64,000 nucleotides of DNA from CAYMCO01 sp964388955 (GTDB taxonomy: Bacteria; Chloroflexota; Anaerolineae; Anaerolineales; E44-bin32), in assembly GCA_964388955.1 (NCBI GenBank), contig CAYMCO010000031.1, positions 4,801-68,800 on the forward strand. Direction: 5' to 3'. Positions 10,253 through 18,017 of this stretch are shown here, one piece after another. The translations under genes were made by a program, and so were the position numbers. The notes below the pieces were generated by a model. It searched no databases, was not told where the DNA came from, and saw only the letters and a list, made by a program, of their open reading frames with translations. Numbering within the stretch: position 1 is the first letter of the stretch; every line of letters begins with the position of its first letter.

Positions 10253-12901
10253 TCACGAGGAATGCAGCGATTTGTTTGACACAGACGACTGGGACGGTGG
10301 CTTCTTCTCTGAAGGGGGCCTTTCACTCTCAGATCCAAAGCGCAACTGCCATTCGTAGAGTTTGTTGATCGCCTCCAGCGGCGTGAGGGTGTCCACGTCC
10401 AATCCCTCCAGCTCTTCCAGCATCGGATTTGTCTCCGGAAAGAACGCCAGCTGCTTCGCGGTGCTGACTCCGCCCTCCTCGAGCCCATCCGAATCCGATT
10501 CCATCTGCGCCAGGATCTCCTGGGCACGGTTGATCACCGGCCTCGGCAGCCCCGCCAGCTCACCGACGTGGATCCCATATGATTTGTCGGCGCCCCCTGG
10601 CACAATGCGGTGGAGAAAGACCACCCGTCCCCCTTCTTCGGAAACCGCGACGCTGAAATTGCGTACCCCGGGGAGCTGCTTCGCCAACCGCGTGAGCTCA
10701 TGATAGTGAGTGGCGAACAGGGTGCGCGCCCGCAGCCGGGGATGGTTGTGCAGGTATTCCACCACTGCCCAAGCGATGGAAATCCCGTCATAGGTGCTGG
10801 TGCCGCGCCCGATTTCATCCAGTATGAGCAAGCTCCGCCTGGTGGCGTGATTCAGGATGTTCGCGGTTTCCACCATCTCCACCATGAACGTGGATTGGCC
10901 GGAATGGATCTCGTCCTGGGCGCCGATGCGGGTGAAGATTCGATCCGTTAACCCCAACTTCGCCTTGCTCGCCGGCACGAAGCTCCCCATCTGCGACATC
11001 AACACGATGAGCGCCACCTGGCGCAGATAGGTGCTCTTGCCAGACATGTTCGGGCCCGTGAGGATGCGGATGCGTTCCCCCTCGTCGAACACCGTGTCAT
11101 TGGGCACAAATCGTTTCCCCACCAGGAACTCCTCCACCACCGGATGGCGGCCTTCCCGTATTTCGATCACATCTTCTTCGAGCACCTCGGGACGCACAAA
11201 TCCCTTGCGCGCCGCCACCTCCGCCAATCCGGTCGCCACATCCAGCCTGGCCACAGCGCGTGCGGTCTTCAGCAGACGAGCCGATTGCCGCCCCACCCTC
11301 GCGCATACGTCCTGGAACAGGTCCGCCTCGATCTCCCGGATGCGGTCCTCCGCCTTCAACACCCTGGTCTCGTATTCTTTCAACTCCGGCGTTATGTAGC
11401 GCTCCGCGTTCACAAGTGTCTGTTTGCGGATGTATTCCTCCGGCACAGAGTCCGTGTTGGCCTTGGTGACCTCCAGATAGTAGCCGAAGACCTTGTTGAA
11501 CCCCACTTTAAGGCTCTTGATCCCGGTCCGTTCCCGCTCCACGCCCTCCAGATCCGCGATCCAATCCCGAGCGTGCCTGGTGTCCGAAAGCACCTCGTCC
11601 AGCTTCCCCGAGAACCCCTGTTTGATTACCCCGATGTGTGCCAGCGTGGCCGGCGGCTCATCGCTGATCGATGCCCGCAGCAGGCCCTCCACATCCTCGC
11701 AGGGATCCAGATCGGCTACGATCGGGGCCAGGGCGTCCATCGCATTCGTCTGGAGCAGCCCCACAATCGGGTGCAGGTTGGAGAGCAGTTCTCGCAGGCC
11801 GGCCAGATCCTTGGGGCCCGCCATACCAGCCGAAATCCGATTAGTCAGGCGCTCGAGATCGCCGATATGCTTCAATTGGCTCCGGAGTTCCGCCCGCCAT
11901 AGGCCGTGGTCGAAGAGGCATTCGACCTGATCCAACCGTTCGTCAATGCGCTGGATATTCAGCAGGGGCTTGCCGATCCAGGCATTGAGCAGCCTCCGCC
12001 CCATGGGGGTGACCGTGCGATCCAGCACACCCAACAGCGACCCGCGCACCTCCCCACTCCTGAGTGTCTCCGTCAACTCCAGGTTCCGCCGCGTCGCCGA
12101 GTCCAGGACCATGAACTCTTCTGTTGAATAGGTGGAGAACTCCGTCAGCAGCTTGAGCACGGAGGCCTGAGTCTCCTCCAGGTAGTCAATGATTACTCCG
12201 GCGGCTCGCGCCGCCTGCGGCTTCCCCTCCAAGCCATGCCCCTGCAGGGTCGCCACCCCAAAGTGTTCCAGGAAGCGCTCCCGGGTCCGCTCCTCCTGAA
12301 AACGCCAGTCCGCCACGGTGGTCAAATGCCACGCGCCCTCCCCTTCCAGCTCAAGACCTTCGGGCACCAGCACCTCGGCCGGACGCAGCCGGATCAGCTC
12401 CTGCCGAATGAAGCTGCTGGGCGCGCTGCTATCCATCTCCGTCGCGGCAAATTCACCGGTGCTGATATCCACATATGCCAACCCGATCCTCTCCCCCTCC
12501 ACCACAACGGCGGCCAGGTAGTTGTTTCCATCCCCGGGCAGCAGTTCGGGCTCGACCACCGTGCCGGGCGTGACAACCCGGACCACCCGCCGCGGGAACA
12601 ATCCGCCGACAGGCTCCTCCCCCACTTGTTCGCAAATGGCCACATGGTAGCCCTTATCGATCAAACGCCCAAGATAACTGTCGAGGGCGTGATACGGGAT
12701 TCCGGCCATGGGGACGCGCTGCTCCTTGGCCACCTTGCGAGAGGTGAGCACAATATCGAGTTCCTTGGCTGTGATCTCCGCATCATCGTCGAAAGTCTCA
12801 TAGAAATCGCCAAGCCGGAAGAAGAGGATGCAGTCCGGATGTTGCCGCTTTATGTCAAGATACTGCTTGCGAATGGGTGTGAGTTCGTCAGGCTTGGCCA
12901 T
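10253..12901 (-). CDS. mutS: DNA mismatch repair protein MutS
   Basis: 882-residue MutS1. The N-terminal mismatch-recognition domain carries GDFYETF (the Phe-x-Glu that reads the mismatch, about residues 31-37). Connector, lever and clamp regions follow. The ABC-type ATPase has Walker A GPNMSGKST near residue 616 and the DEIGRGTSTYDG Walker B/signature, then FATHYHEL. It binds mismatches as a dimer and normally recruits MutL; no mutL is in the window. Full length with an intact C-terminus. It is divergent from the ROK kinase, with only 61 bases between the starts, and convergent with the deaminase-CYTH gene. The 180-base gap downstream shows nothing I recognise. Confidence 0.97.
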   Translation of the reverse strand: MAKPDELTPIRKQYLDIKRQHPDCILFFRLGDFYETFDDDAEITAKELDIVLTSRKVAKEQRVPMAGIPYHALDSYLGRLIDKGYHVAICEQVGEEPVGGLFPRRVVRVVTPGTVVEPELLPGDGNNYLAAVVVEGERIGLAYVDISTGEFAATEMDSSAPSSFIRQELIRLRPAEVLVPEGLELEGEGAWHLTTVADWRFQEERTRERFLEHFGVATLQGHGLEGKPQAARAAGVIIDYLEETQASVLKLLTEFSTYSTEEFMVLDSATRRNLELTETLRSGEVRGSLLGVLDRTVTPMGRRLLNAWIGKPLLNIQRIDERLDQVECLFDHGLWRAELRSQLKHIGDLERLTNRISAGMAGPKDLAGLRELLSNLHPIVGLLQTNAMDALAPIVADLDPCEDVEGLLRASISDEPPATLAHIGVIKQGFSGKLDEVLSDTRHARDWIADLEGVERERTGIKSLKVGFNKVFGYYLEVTKANTDSVPEEYIRKQTLVNAERYITPELKEYETRVLKAEDRIREIEADLFQDVCARVGRQSARLLKTARAVARLDVATGLAEVAARKGFVRPEVLEEDVIEIREGRHPVVEEFLVGKRFVPNDTVFDEGERIRILTGPNMSGKSTYLRQVALIVLMSQMGSFVPASKAKLGLTDRIFTRIGAQDEIHSGQSTFMVEMVETANILNHATRRSLLILDEIGRGTSTYDGISIAWAVVEYLHNHPRLRARTLFATHYHELTRLAKQLPGVRNFSVAVSEEGGRVVFLHRIVPGGADKSYGIHVGELAGLPRPVINRAQEILAQMESDSDGLEEGGVSTAKQLAFFPETNPMLEELEGLDVDTLTPLEAINKLYEWQLRFGSESERPPSEKKPPSQSSVSNKSLHSS

Positions 12902-12910
12902 GTCATGCGC

Positions 12911-12939
12911 ATTCTAAAGCGCCCTTGGGCAAACAGCAA
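12911..12939 (-). promoter_or_regulatory. Promoter of mutS
   Basis: Minus strand: -35 TTGCTG (12934-12939), 17-base spacer, -10 TAGAAT (12911-12916). The predicted start lies only about three bases before the mutS ATG at 12901, so the transcript would be almost leaderless. Confidence 0.5.
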
Positions 12940-12947
12940 GGCTGCCG

Positions 12948-12956
12948 TGATATACT
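12948..12956 (+). promoter_or_regulatory. Extended -10 promoter giving a leaderless ROK-kinase transcript
   Basis: TGATATACT is an extended -10 (TG-n-TATACT). The six bases to ATG 12963 put the transcription start at or next to the A of the start codon. No ribosome-binding site precedes the ATG. Confidence 0.5.
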
Positions 12957-12962
12957 CGCCAC

Positions 12963-13910
12963 ATGCCCCCGATTGTCGCCGTCGATCTCGGCGCCACCAA
13001 CCTGCGGGTCGCCTGCTACGCGAAACCGGAGCCTCCCTACCAAGAGGCATACCGCACGCTGACAAATGCCCAGGAAGGGCCCGATGCCGTCATCCAGCGC
13101 ATCGCTGATGCCGTCCGTCGCGTTTCGCCCGAGGAAGAGACGGGCCTGCGCGTGGGTGTGGCCGCCCCCGGCCCGCTCAATCCCTTCACGGGGATGATAG
13201 TCAAAGCGCCGAACCTCCCCGGCTGGGAGGGCCTCCCAATGCGGGGACTTCTCGAGTCCACGCTGGGCTGCCCTGTCGGGCTGGGGAATGACGCCAATCT
13301 TGCCGCCCTGGGTGAATGGCGCCACGGCGCCGGGCGGGGGACGGAGCACATGATCTATCTCACCATCAGCACGGGGATCGGCGGCGGGATCATTTCGGGC
13401 GGCCGGCTGCTGCAAGGCGCCCACGGCCTGGCGGCGGAACTGGGACACATGACCGTGCTCCCGGGAGGGCCCATGTGCGGCTGCGGCCAACCCGGCCACC
13501 TGGAGGCGGTAGCCTCCGGCACGGCCATCGCTCGGCGGGCGAAAGAGCGTCTGCGGGCAGGGGAGGCGTCAGGGCCGCTGGGTCTGGCCCTGGAGGGTGG
13601 GTTTCTGACCGCGAAGGCGGTCGGCGAGGCGGCACATCAGGGCGACCCCTTGGCGCTGTCTTTGATCCGGGAGGCGGGGGGGATCATAGGCGCTCAGCTT
13701 GCGCAGTTGGCGCATGCCTTCAACCCTGAGATCTTCGTCATCGGAGGCGGGGTCTCCCGGATCGGCGACATATTCTTTGAGGCTGTTCGGGAGGCTCTGC
13801 AAGTGAATATCATGCATCGGAGCTATCTGGAATCCCTGCAGGTCGTGCCCGCCCAACTGGGCGACGACTCCGGCCTGGTTGGCGCGATGGTGTTGGCGAG
13901 CGAGTTGTGA
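12963..13910 (+). CDS. ROK-family sugar kinase (glucokinase-like)
   Basis: 315-residue ROK protein. The N-terminal phosphate-binding motif is VAVDLGATNLRVA. The middle holds GNDANLAALGEW, with the catalytic Asp of the GND/ANL motif, and STGIGGGII. The ROK signature follows with the zinc-binding cluster CGCGQPGHLEAVASG. No N-terminal DNA-binding helix-turn-helix is present, so this is a kinase rather than a ROK repressor. Glucokinase (glucose to glucose-6-phosphate) is the best guess, but N-acetylmannosamine or fructose kinases have the same motifs. It ends four bases before the PiT gene, so the two are likely co-transcribed. Confidence 0.88.
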   Translation: MPPIVAVDLGATNLRVACYAKPEPPYQEAYRTLTNAQEGPDAVIQRIADAVRRVSPEEETGLRVGVAAPGPLNPFTGMIVKAPNLPGWEGLPMRGLLESTLGCPVGLGNDANLAALGEWRHGAGRGTEHMIYLTISTGIGGGIISGGRLLQGAHGLAAELGHMTVLPGGPMCGCGQPGHLEAVASGTAIARRAKERLRAGEASGPLGLALEGGFLTAKAVGEAAHQGDPLALSLIREAGGIIGAQLAQLAHAFNPEIFVIGGGVSRIGDIFFEAVREALQVNIMHRSYLESLQVVPAQLGDDSGLVGAMVLASEL

Positions 13911-13914
13911 GCGC

Positions 13915-14892
13915 ATGGACCCATTCTTCATCCTGCTCGGCATCGCCATCATATTCGACTTCCTCAACGGGCTGCTGGACAGCGCCAACGTCGTCGCGAC
14001 GGTCATCTCCTCACGCGCAATGGCCCCCAGGGTCGCTCTGGGCCTCGCCGCCCTGGCCAACCTGACGGGCCCGTTCCTGTTCGGAGTGGCGGTTGCGACG
14101 ACCGTGGGGGAGGATTTCTTCCGCACGGACCTGACCAACCTCAATGTGATCATCGCCGCCCTCCTGGCGGCCGTCGTCTGGGATCTCGCCACCTGGTATC
14201 TTGGTATTCCGTCCTCATCCTCCCACGCGCTGGTCGGGGGCCTGCTGGGCGCCGGGCTGCTGTCCATTGGCCCCGGGATTGTGCGACTCTCGGGACTCAT
14301 CAAGATCGTCCTGATCCTGCTGGTCTCACCGCCGCTGGGTCTGTTGGCGGGTTTCTTGATCATGCGGCTCACCCTGTGGGGGCTGCGGAGCGCCACGCCT
14401 GGGGCAAACAACCTGCTGCGCCGATTTCAGTTCCTGACCCTGATCGGCCTGGCCCTGAGCCACGGGTCCAACGATGCTCAGAAGACCATGGGGGTGATCA
14501 CCCTGGGCTTGGTGGTCTCGGGACATCTGGGATCTTTTCACATACCGATTTGGGTGATCGGGATCTGCGCCAGCGCGATAGCCCTGGGGACCTTCCTTGG
14601 GGGTTGGCGCATCATCCGAACGCTGGGGGGCCGCATCTACCGCATCCGGCCAATTCACGCCTTCTCCTCGCAGATCAGCGGCGCGCTGGTCATCCTTGGA
14701 GCCGCGCTGGTGGGCGGGCCGGTGAGCACCACCCAGGTGCTGAGTTCGAGCATCATGGGGGCTGGTGCCGCGGAGCGCCTGAGCAAGGTGCGCTGGACCG
14801 TCCTGCGGGACATGCTCTTCGCCTGGCTGCTCACCATCCCCGTGACCGCCGCGCTGGCCGCCTTGGCCGTCTCCCTGCTCCCGGCGTGGTGA
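13915..14892 (+). CDS. Inorganic phosphate transporter, PiT family
   Basis: 325-residue integral membrane protein with about eight to ten hydrophobic segments. It carries the two inverted PiT signatures: an N-terminal D-x-LNGLLDSANVVAT block and a C-terminal SHGSNDAQKTMGVI block, plus PVSTTQVLSSSIMGAG near the end. PiT carriers import phosphate by symport with H+ or Na+. I use ATG 13915 (MDPFF), four bases after the ROK stop; an upstream frame would overlap the ROK gene and has no hydrophobic content. No PhoU-like partner (DUF47), which often accompanies PiT, is adjacent. Confidence 0.9.
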   Translation: MDPFFILLGIAIIFDFLNGLLDSANVVATVISSRAMAPRVALGLAALANLTGPFLFGVAVATTVGEDFFRTDLTNLNVIIAALLAAVVWDLATWYLGIPSSSSHALVGGLLGAGLLSIGPGIVRLSGLIKIVLILLVSPPLGLLAGFLIMRLTLWGLRSATPGANNLLRRFQFLTLIGLALSHGSNDAQKTMGVITLGLVVSGHLGSFHIPIWVIGICASAIALGTFLGGWRIIRTLGGRIYRIRPIHAFSSQISGALVILGAALVGGPVSTTQVLSSSIMGAGAAERLSKVRWTVLRDMLFAWLLTIPVTAALAALAVSLLPAW

Positions 14893-14924
14893 GGGGGCTG
14901 TGCGACGAACAGGGGGCGAGAGCG

Positions 14925-15003
14925 GTTCAAGGTTGCAGGTTACACGTTGCACGTTCGCACGTTCCACTTTCAGACGTGATAACGTTCCGACGTTCTAACG
15001 TGA
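14925..15003. repeat. Degenerate ACGTT-word repeat cluster
   Basis: The convergent gap between the PiT gene and miaA contains, in about 80 bases, repeated ACGTT or AACGT words (CACGTTGCACGTTCGCACG, then GATAACGTTCCGACGTTC). Word spacing is irregular. It lies exactly between two 3' ends. Confidence 0.5.
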
Positions 15004-15041
15004 AAACCGATCTACCGTTTGTCGGCATGGGCTCTCAACAT

Positions 15042-15980
15042 TCAGCCGCTTTCCTCGAGCCATGCCCGAATGAGGTCATGAATGCGTTCGACCGCATCCG
15101 GCCCCTCCCGGAACCAGCGGATTTCGGGGTCATCGGCCTTGAACCAATTCGCCTGCCGGCGCACGAACTGACGCGTTGCCCTCCGCATTCTCGCCACGGC
15201 TTCCGGCAGGGAAATCTCGGCTTCCAGGTACGCGATGATCTGCCGGTACCCGATCGCCGAGAGCGCCGGTCCATGCGGGTCATAACCGGCATCCAGAATG
15301 GACCGCACTTCCTCGATCAGACCGGCGTCGATCATCGCGTCAATCCGGCGGTCGATGCGAGCATAGAGCTCCTTGCGCGGCAGGCTCAGCCCGACCCGCA
15401 GCAGGCGGTAGGGCGGAGGGATCTTGCTCTTGGCCTGGCTGGGAGGGACGCCGGTGACGTGGAAGATCTCCAGGGCACGGATCACGCGCCGCACGTTCTG
15501 ATGCGCTATCTCGGACGCCGCCCGCGGGTCAACTTCCGCCAAGCGCCGGTGCAGCGCCTGGCTGCCATGCGCCTCGGTGAAGGAGCGCATCTCCGCCCGG
15601 AAGCGCGCGTCCCTCCCTTCGGGCGGCGGGCGCCAGCCCTCTATCAACGCCGCCAGATACTGCCCGGTGCCCCCAACCACCATCGGGAGTCGCCCCCGGG
15701 AATGGACTTCCCTGATCGCTGCGCGTGCGGCCGCCAGGAACTTCGCCAGCGACCATGGCTTGTCGATGGTGGTCACGTCCACCAGGTGGTGGGGGATGCG
15801 CTCCCGGTCTCGAGGGGAGGGCTTTGCCGTCCCGATATCCATGCCGCGATAGAACAGCCGAGAATCCGCCGAGATGATTTCGGCCTCGAGGCGCTCTGCA
15901 AGTTGGAGGGAGACCGCTGTCTTCCCCACTCCAGTCGGGCCGAGCAGCACGACGACCGGGATTCGTTCCTTGTCGCTCAC
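15042..15980 (-). CDS. miaA: tRNA dimethylallyltransferase MiaA
   Basis: 312-residue enzyme that puts a dimethylallyl group on A37 of tRNAs reading UNN codons. Motifs: P-loop LLGPTGVGKTA at residues ~8-18, SADSRLFYRGMDIGTAKP with the catalytic Asp, VVGGTGQYL, and C-terminal QFVRRQANWF. I choose GTG 15980 because it overlaps the yraN stop as GTGA, and the protein then begins seven residues before the first strand, as in the family. A longer in-frame version (to 16115) would read through yraN with no family similarity. The minus-strand order is GT4, yraN, miaA. Confidence 0.93.
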   Translation of the reverse strand: MSDKERIPVVVLLGPTGVGKTAVSLQLAERLEAEIISADSRLFYRGMDIGTAKPSPRDRERIPHHLVDVTTIDKPWSLAKFLAAARAAIREVHSRGRLPMVVGGTGQYLAALIEGWRPPPEGRDARFRAEMRSFTEAHGSQALHRRLAEVDPRAASEIAHQNVRRVIRALEIFHVTGVPPSQAKSKIPPPYRLLRVGLSLPRKELYARIDRRIDAMIDAGLIEEVRSILDAGYDPHGPALSAIGYRQIIAYLEAEISLPEAVARMRRATRQFVRRQANWFKADDPEIRWFREGPDAVERIHDLIRAWLEESG

Positions 15981-16351
15981 AGATCCGGCCCGCCGGTGAC
16001 CGCGTTCACATAGTGTGCCAGCCGGGATGGGCCCCGGGAAGGGGTGCCTTCGATGGCGATGACATCGATGCGCCAGTGCGCGTCGAGCATGTCCGAAGAT
16101 TGAAGGTACCTCCACCCCAGATCGATGAGCCGATCCTGCTTCCGCCTGGTGAGCGATTCCTCAGGCAGCCCAAATTCCTGGTGGCGGCGGGCCTTGACCT
16201 CCACAAACACGACCGTCTCCCCATCTTGAAAGATGAGATCGATCTCCCCTTCTGGCACCCGCCAATTCGATTCTCTCAGCTGGTATCCCTTTGAGAGCAG
16301 ATATTGCCGGGCCAGGATCTCGCCCCACCGGCCCAAGTCAGCCGATTTCAT
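15977..16351 (-). CDS. yraN: YraN/UPF0102 family putative endonuclease-fold protein
   Basis: 124-residue YraN protein with the restriction-endonuclease-like core: GRWGEILARQYL, NWRVPEGEIDLIF (Glu and Asp) and TVVFVEVKARR (the E-x-K motif). The biochemical role is not established for the family. I start at ATG 16351 (MKSADLGRWGE), which has GGGGGCTCC upstream and lies after the preceding gene. Starting at 16396 would overlap the GT4 stop and add an unmatched tail. The stop overlaps the miaA GTG by four bases. Confidence 0.88.
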   Translation of the reverse strand: MKSADLGRWGEILARQYLLSKGYQLRESNWRVPEGEIDLIFQDGETVVFVEVKARRHQEFGLPEESLTRRKQDRLIDLGWRYLQSSDMLDAHWRIDVIAIEGTPSRGPSRLAHYVNAVTGGPDL

Positions 16352-16373
16352 TGGAGCCCCCGCCAAATTCCGG

Positions 16374-17570
16374 TCACCGACGGACACGGCGCTCACCCGC
16401 CGCGCCTCGCTGTCGGGCGATCAAGCTCGAATACAGCTCCTCCAATTGACGGACCACGCGCTGGATATCGTACTCCTGGACGGAGGGCCTCGATCCGCGC
16501 GCCAGCCTTCTGCGGAGTGGTTCATCCCGCAAGAAGCGCGTGAGCTTCGCAGTGAAGGCGGACAGATCATGGGCGCTCAACAGCCCATTTTGGCCGTCGA
16601 GCACCACATCGCCCACGCCAGGGGAATCAATCCCGATCACCGGCACTCCCGAAGCCAGCGCCTCCAGCACGGACAGGGGCGATACTTCGGTCACGGACGC
16701 GGTAGCGAACCCGACGGCGGAGGATAGATAGCGTGGAATCTCCTCATGCGGGATCATACCCATGAAGATCACTTTCCGCTCCAGCCCCCTTGCCCGGACG
16801 AAATGCCGCAGCCTCTCCGTCTCTGGGCCATCGCCTACGAGCAGCAGTCGCGCCTCCCGGCAAACCTCAGCCGTCCGGGCGAAGGCCCACATCAGGAACA
16901 TCAGGTTCTTCTCAGGTGCCAGCCGGCCGATGTAGATCAGCACCGGATCCCGAGAGGGCAGTCCAGGGGTTTCCCCCGCGCCTCGATCGGGGGAGCCCTG
17001 GAATTGGCGCAAATCCACCCCGTTGTGAATGATCTCGACGGGGCGCTCGATCCCGCCCTCGCGCAGGACGCGCCTCAGGCTCCTTGATGGTGCGATCACG
17101 CTTTCCACCCGCTCACAGAAGGAGGACAGGTAGGCGCGCAGCAGCGCGGCGCTGACGGGCTGTGGGACCATTGGCAGGTAGCTCTCGGCATATAGATCAT
17201 AGCGAGTGTGAATGGTGCACACGATGGGAATCCGCGCAGGGCGCGCATAGCGGAGGGCCAACTGACCGCTGAGGAAAGGATGATGGACATGCGCCACATC
17301 CATTGTCCTGAACTTGTCTTGCGCGTCACGACGGTAGCGCAGGCCAAAGTAGTAGCCTGTGTCGGCCAACGGCACTCCCGGAGAACGATAGACGCGTGGC
17401 TCGTCATCTCTATAGTCGAGGTCCCCGAAAGTGAAGACGGACACTTCGTGACCGCGCGCCTCCAGCCCCCGCTTCGTCAGGCGGATGTGATGCGTGACAC
17501 CGCTCACGCGCGGCGTGTATACATCGGTGAGCATACCAATGCGCAAGCGCCCGCCTCCGAGTCGGTCCAC
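16374..17570 (-). CDS. GT4-family glycosyltransferase
   Basis: 398-residue GT-B fold enzyme. The N-terminal domain opens with IGMLTDVYTPRVSGV (glycine-rich loop), typical of GT4 transferases acting on lipids or glycans. The C-terminal domain has LIYIGRLAPEKN (nucleotide-sugar binding) and the E-x7-E motif in EVSPLSVLEALASG. Similar enzymes add mannose or glucose to diacylglycerol or phosphatidylinositol; the acceptor cannot be read from sequence. No membrane segment is seen, so it probably acts at the inner face of the membrane. It precedes yraN-miaA, with 22 bases to the yraN start, and is likely co-transcribed. Low-complexity repeat words occur just upstream of its start. Confidence 0.88.
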   Translation of the reverse strand: MDRLGGGRLRIGMLTDVYTPRVSGVTHHIRLTKRGLEARGHEVSVFTFGDLDYRDDEPRVYRSPGVPLADTGYYFGLRYRRDAQDKFRTMDVAHVHHPFLSGQLALRYARPARIPIVCTIHTRYDLYAESYLPMVPQPVSAALLRAYLSSFCERVESVIAPSRSLRRVLREGGIERPVEIIHNGVDLRQFQGSPDRGAGETPGLPSRDPVLIYIGRLAPEKNLMFLMWAFARTAEVCREARLLLVGDGPETERLRHFVRARGLERKVIFMGMIPHEEIPRYLSSAVGFATASVTEVSPLSVLEALASGVPVIGIDSPGVGDVVLDGQNGLLSAHDLSAFTAKLTRFLRDEPLRRRLARGSRPSVQEYDIQRVVRQLEELYSSLIARQRGAAGERRVRR

Positions 17571-17610
17571 TCTATCCTAGCCCGCGGGTCTGGTGAGGTC
17601 AACTCCGGTG

Positions 17611-17650
17611 GCAGCATCAGCGGCCAGCTTTCAGCTATCGGCGGATCTGG
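17611..17650. repeat. Dispersed degenerate intergenic repeat, copy A2 (partial)
   Basis: Words CATCAGCGGCCAGCTTTCAG and CTATCGGCGG match the TCAGC portion of copies A1, A4 and A5. No hairpin or ACGAACGA portion is present here. Confidence 0.45.
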
Positions 17651-17801
17651 CCCCCTTGTGGCCCGCCCAGTTCCCTGCCTGTCCTGGCGGCCAAGAGAGG
17701 GCGTACGCCTCAACCATCGAGACCCATTCACCTGTCTTTGCTTCCCCGATTCATTTGTGCTAATCTCAGCCGATAGGGGCGGTAGCCATCCGGGGGATCG
17801 G

Positions 17802-17829
17802 TTGACATCGCGATGCCGTTCACTATAAT
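17802..17829 (+). promoter_or_regulatory. Near-consensus sigma-70 promoter of the ABC importer operon
   Basis: -35 TTGACA (17802-17807), 16-base spacer, -10 TATAAT (17824-17829). Both hexamers are perfect and the spacer is one base shorter than ideal. It is the best promoter in the window and drives the binding-protein gene at 18018. Confidence 0.8.
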
Positions 17830-17874
17830 TACACTTTCAATAGCTCCGTTGCTTGCATGGTGAATAGGCGTCCG

Positions 17875-17907
17875 CATAGGCAGCCTCACGTTCCGCATCC
17901 GCCTATG
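17875..17907 (+). promoter_or_regulatory. Possible operator: inverted repeat CATAGGC / GCCTATG
   Basis: Seven-base arms at 17875-17881 and 17901-17907 with 19 bases between, starting about 40 bases downstream of the predicted transcription start. A repressor site or RNA stem are both possible. There is no regulator gene beside it. Confidence 0.35.
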
Positions 17908-18017
17908 GGGAGAAAGGAGGTGTATAGGGAGGATCGAAGCTATCCTGCCAACACTGAGAACTCATTGAGCTTGGCAAGCGGCATCGGAACTAACTACTCT
18001 CTAGGAGGAGGGAAACA

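Larger units (their letters stand above)
17571..18017. other. Divergent regulatory gap upstream of the ABC importer operon
   Basis: 447 bases with no gene. Contents in order: repeat copy A2 (17611-17650), a strong promoter (17802-17829), direct words ATAGGC at 17864 and 17876, an inverted pair CATAGGC (17875-17881) / GCCTATG (17901-17907), a spare SD-like AAAGGAGGTG at 17913, and the real SD before ATG 18018. The leader from the promoter is about 180 bases and could host regulation. Confidence 0.55.

Noticed and set aside
14376..16013. 545-codon plus-strand frame across the PiT gene, the repeat gap and antisense to miaA
   Set aside because: It crosses two real genes in wrong frames and an intergenic repeat; no protein family pattern.
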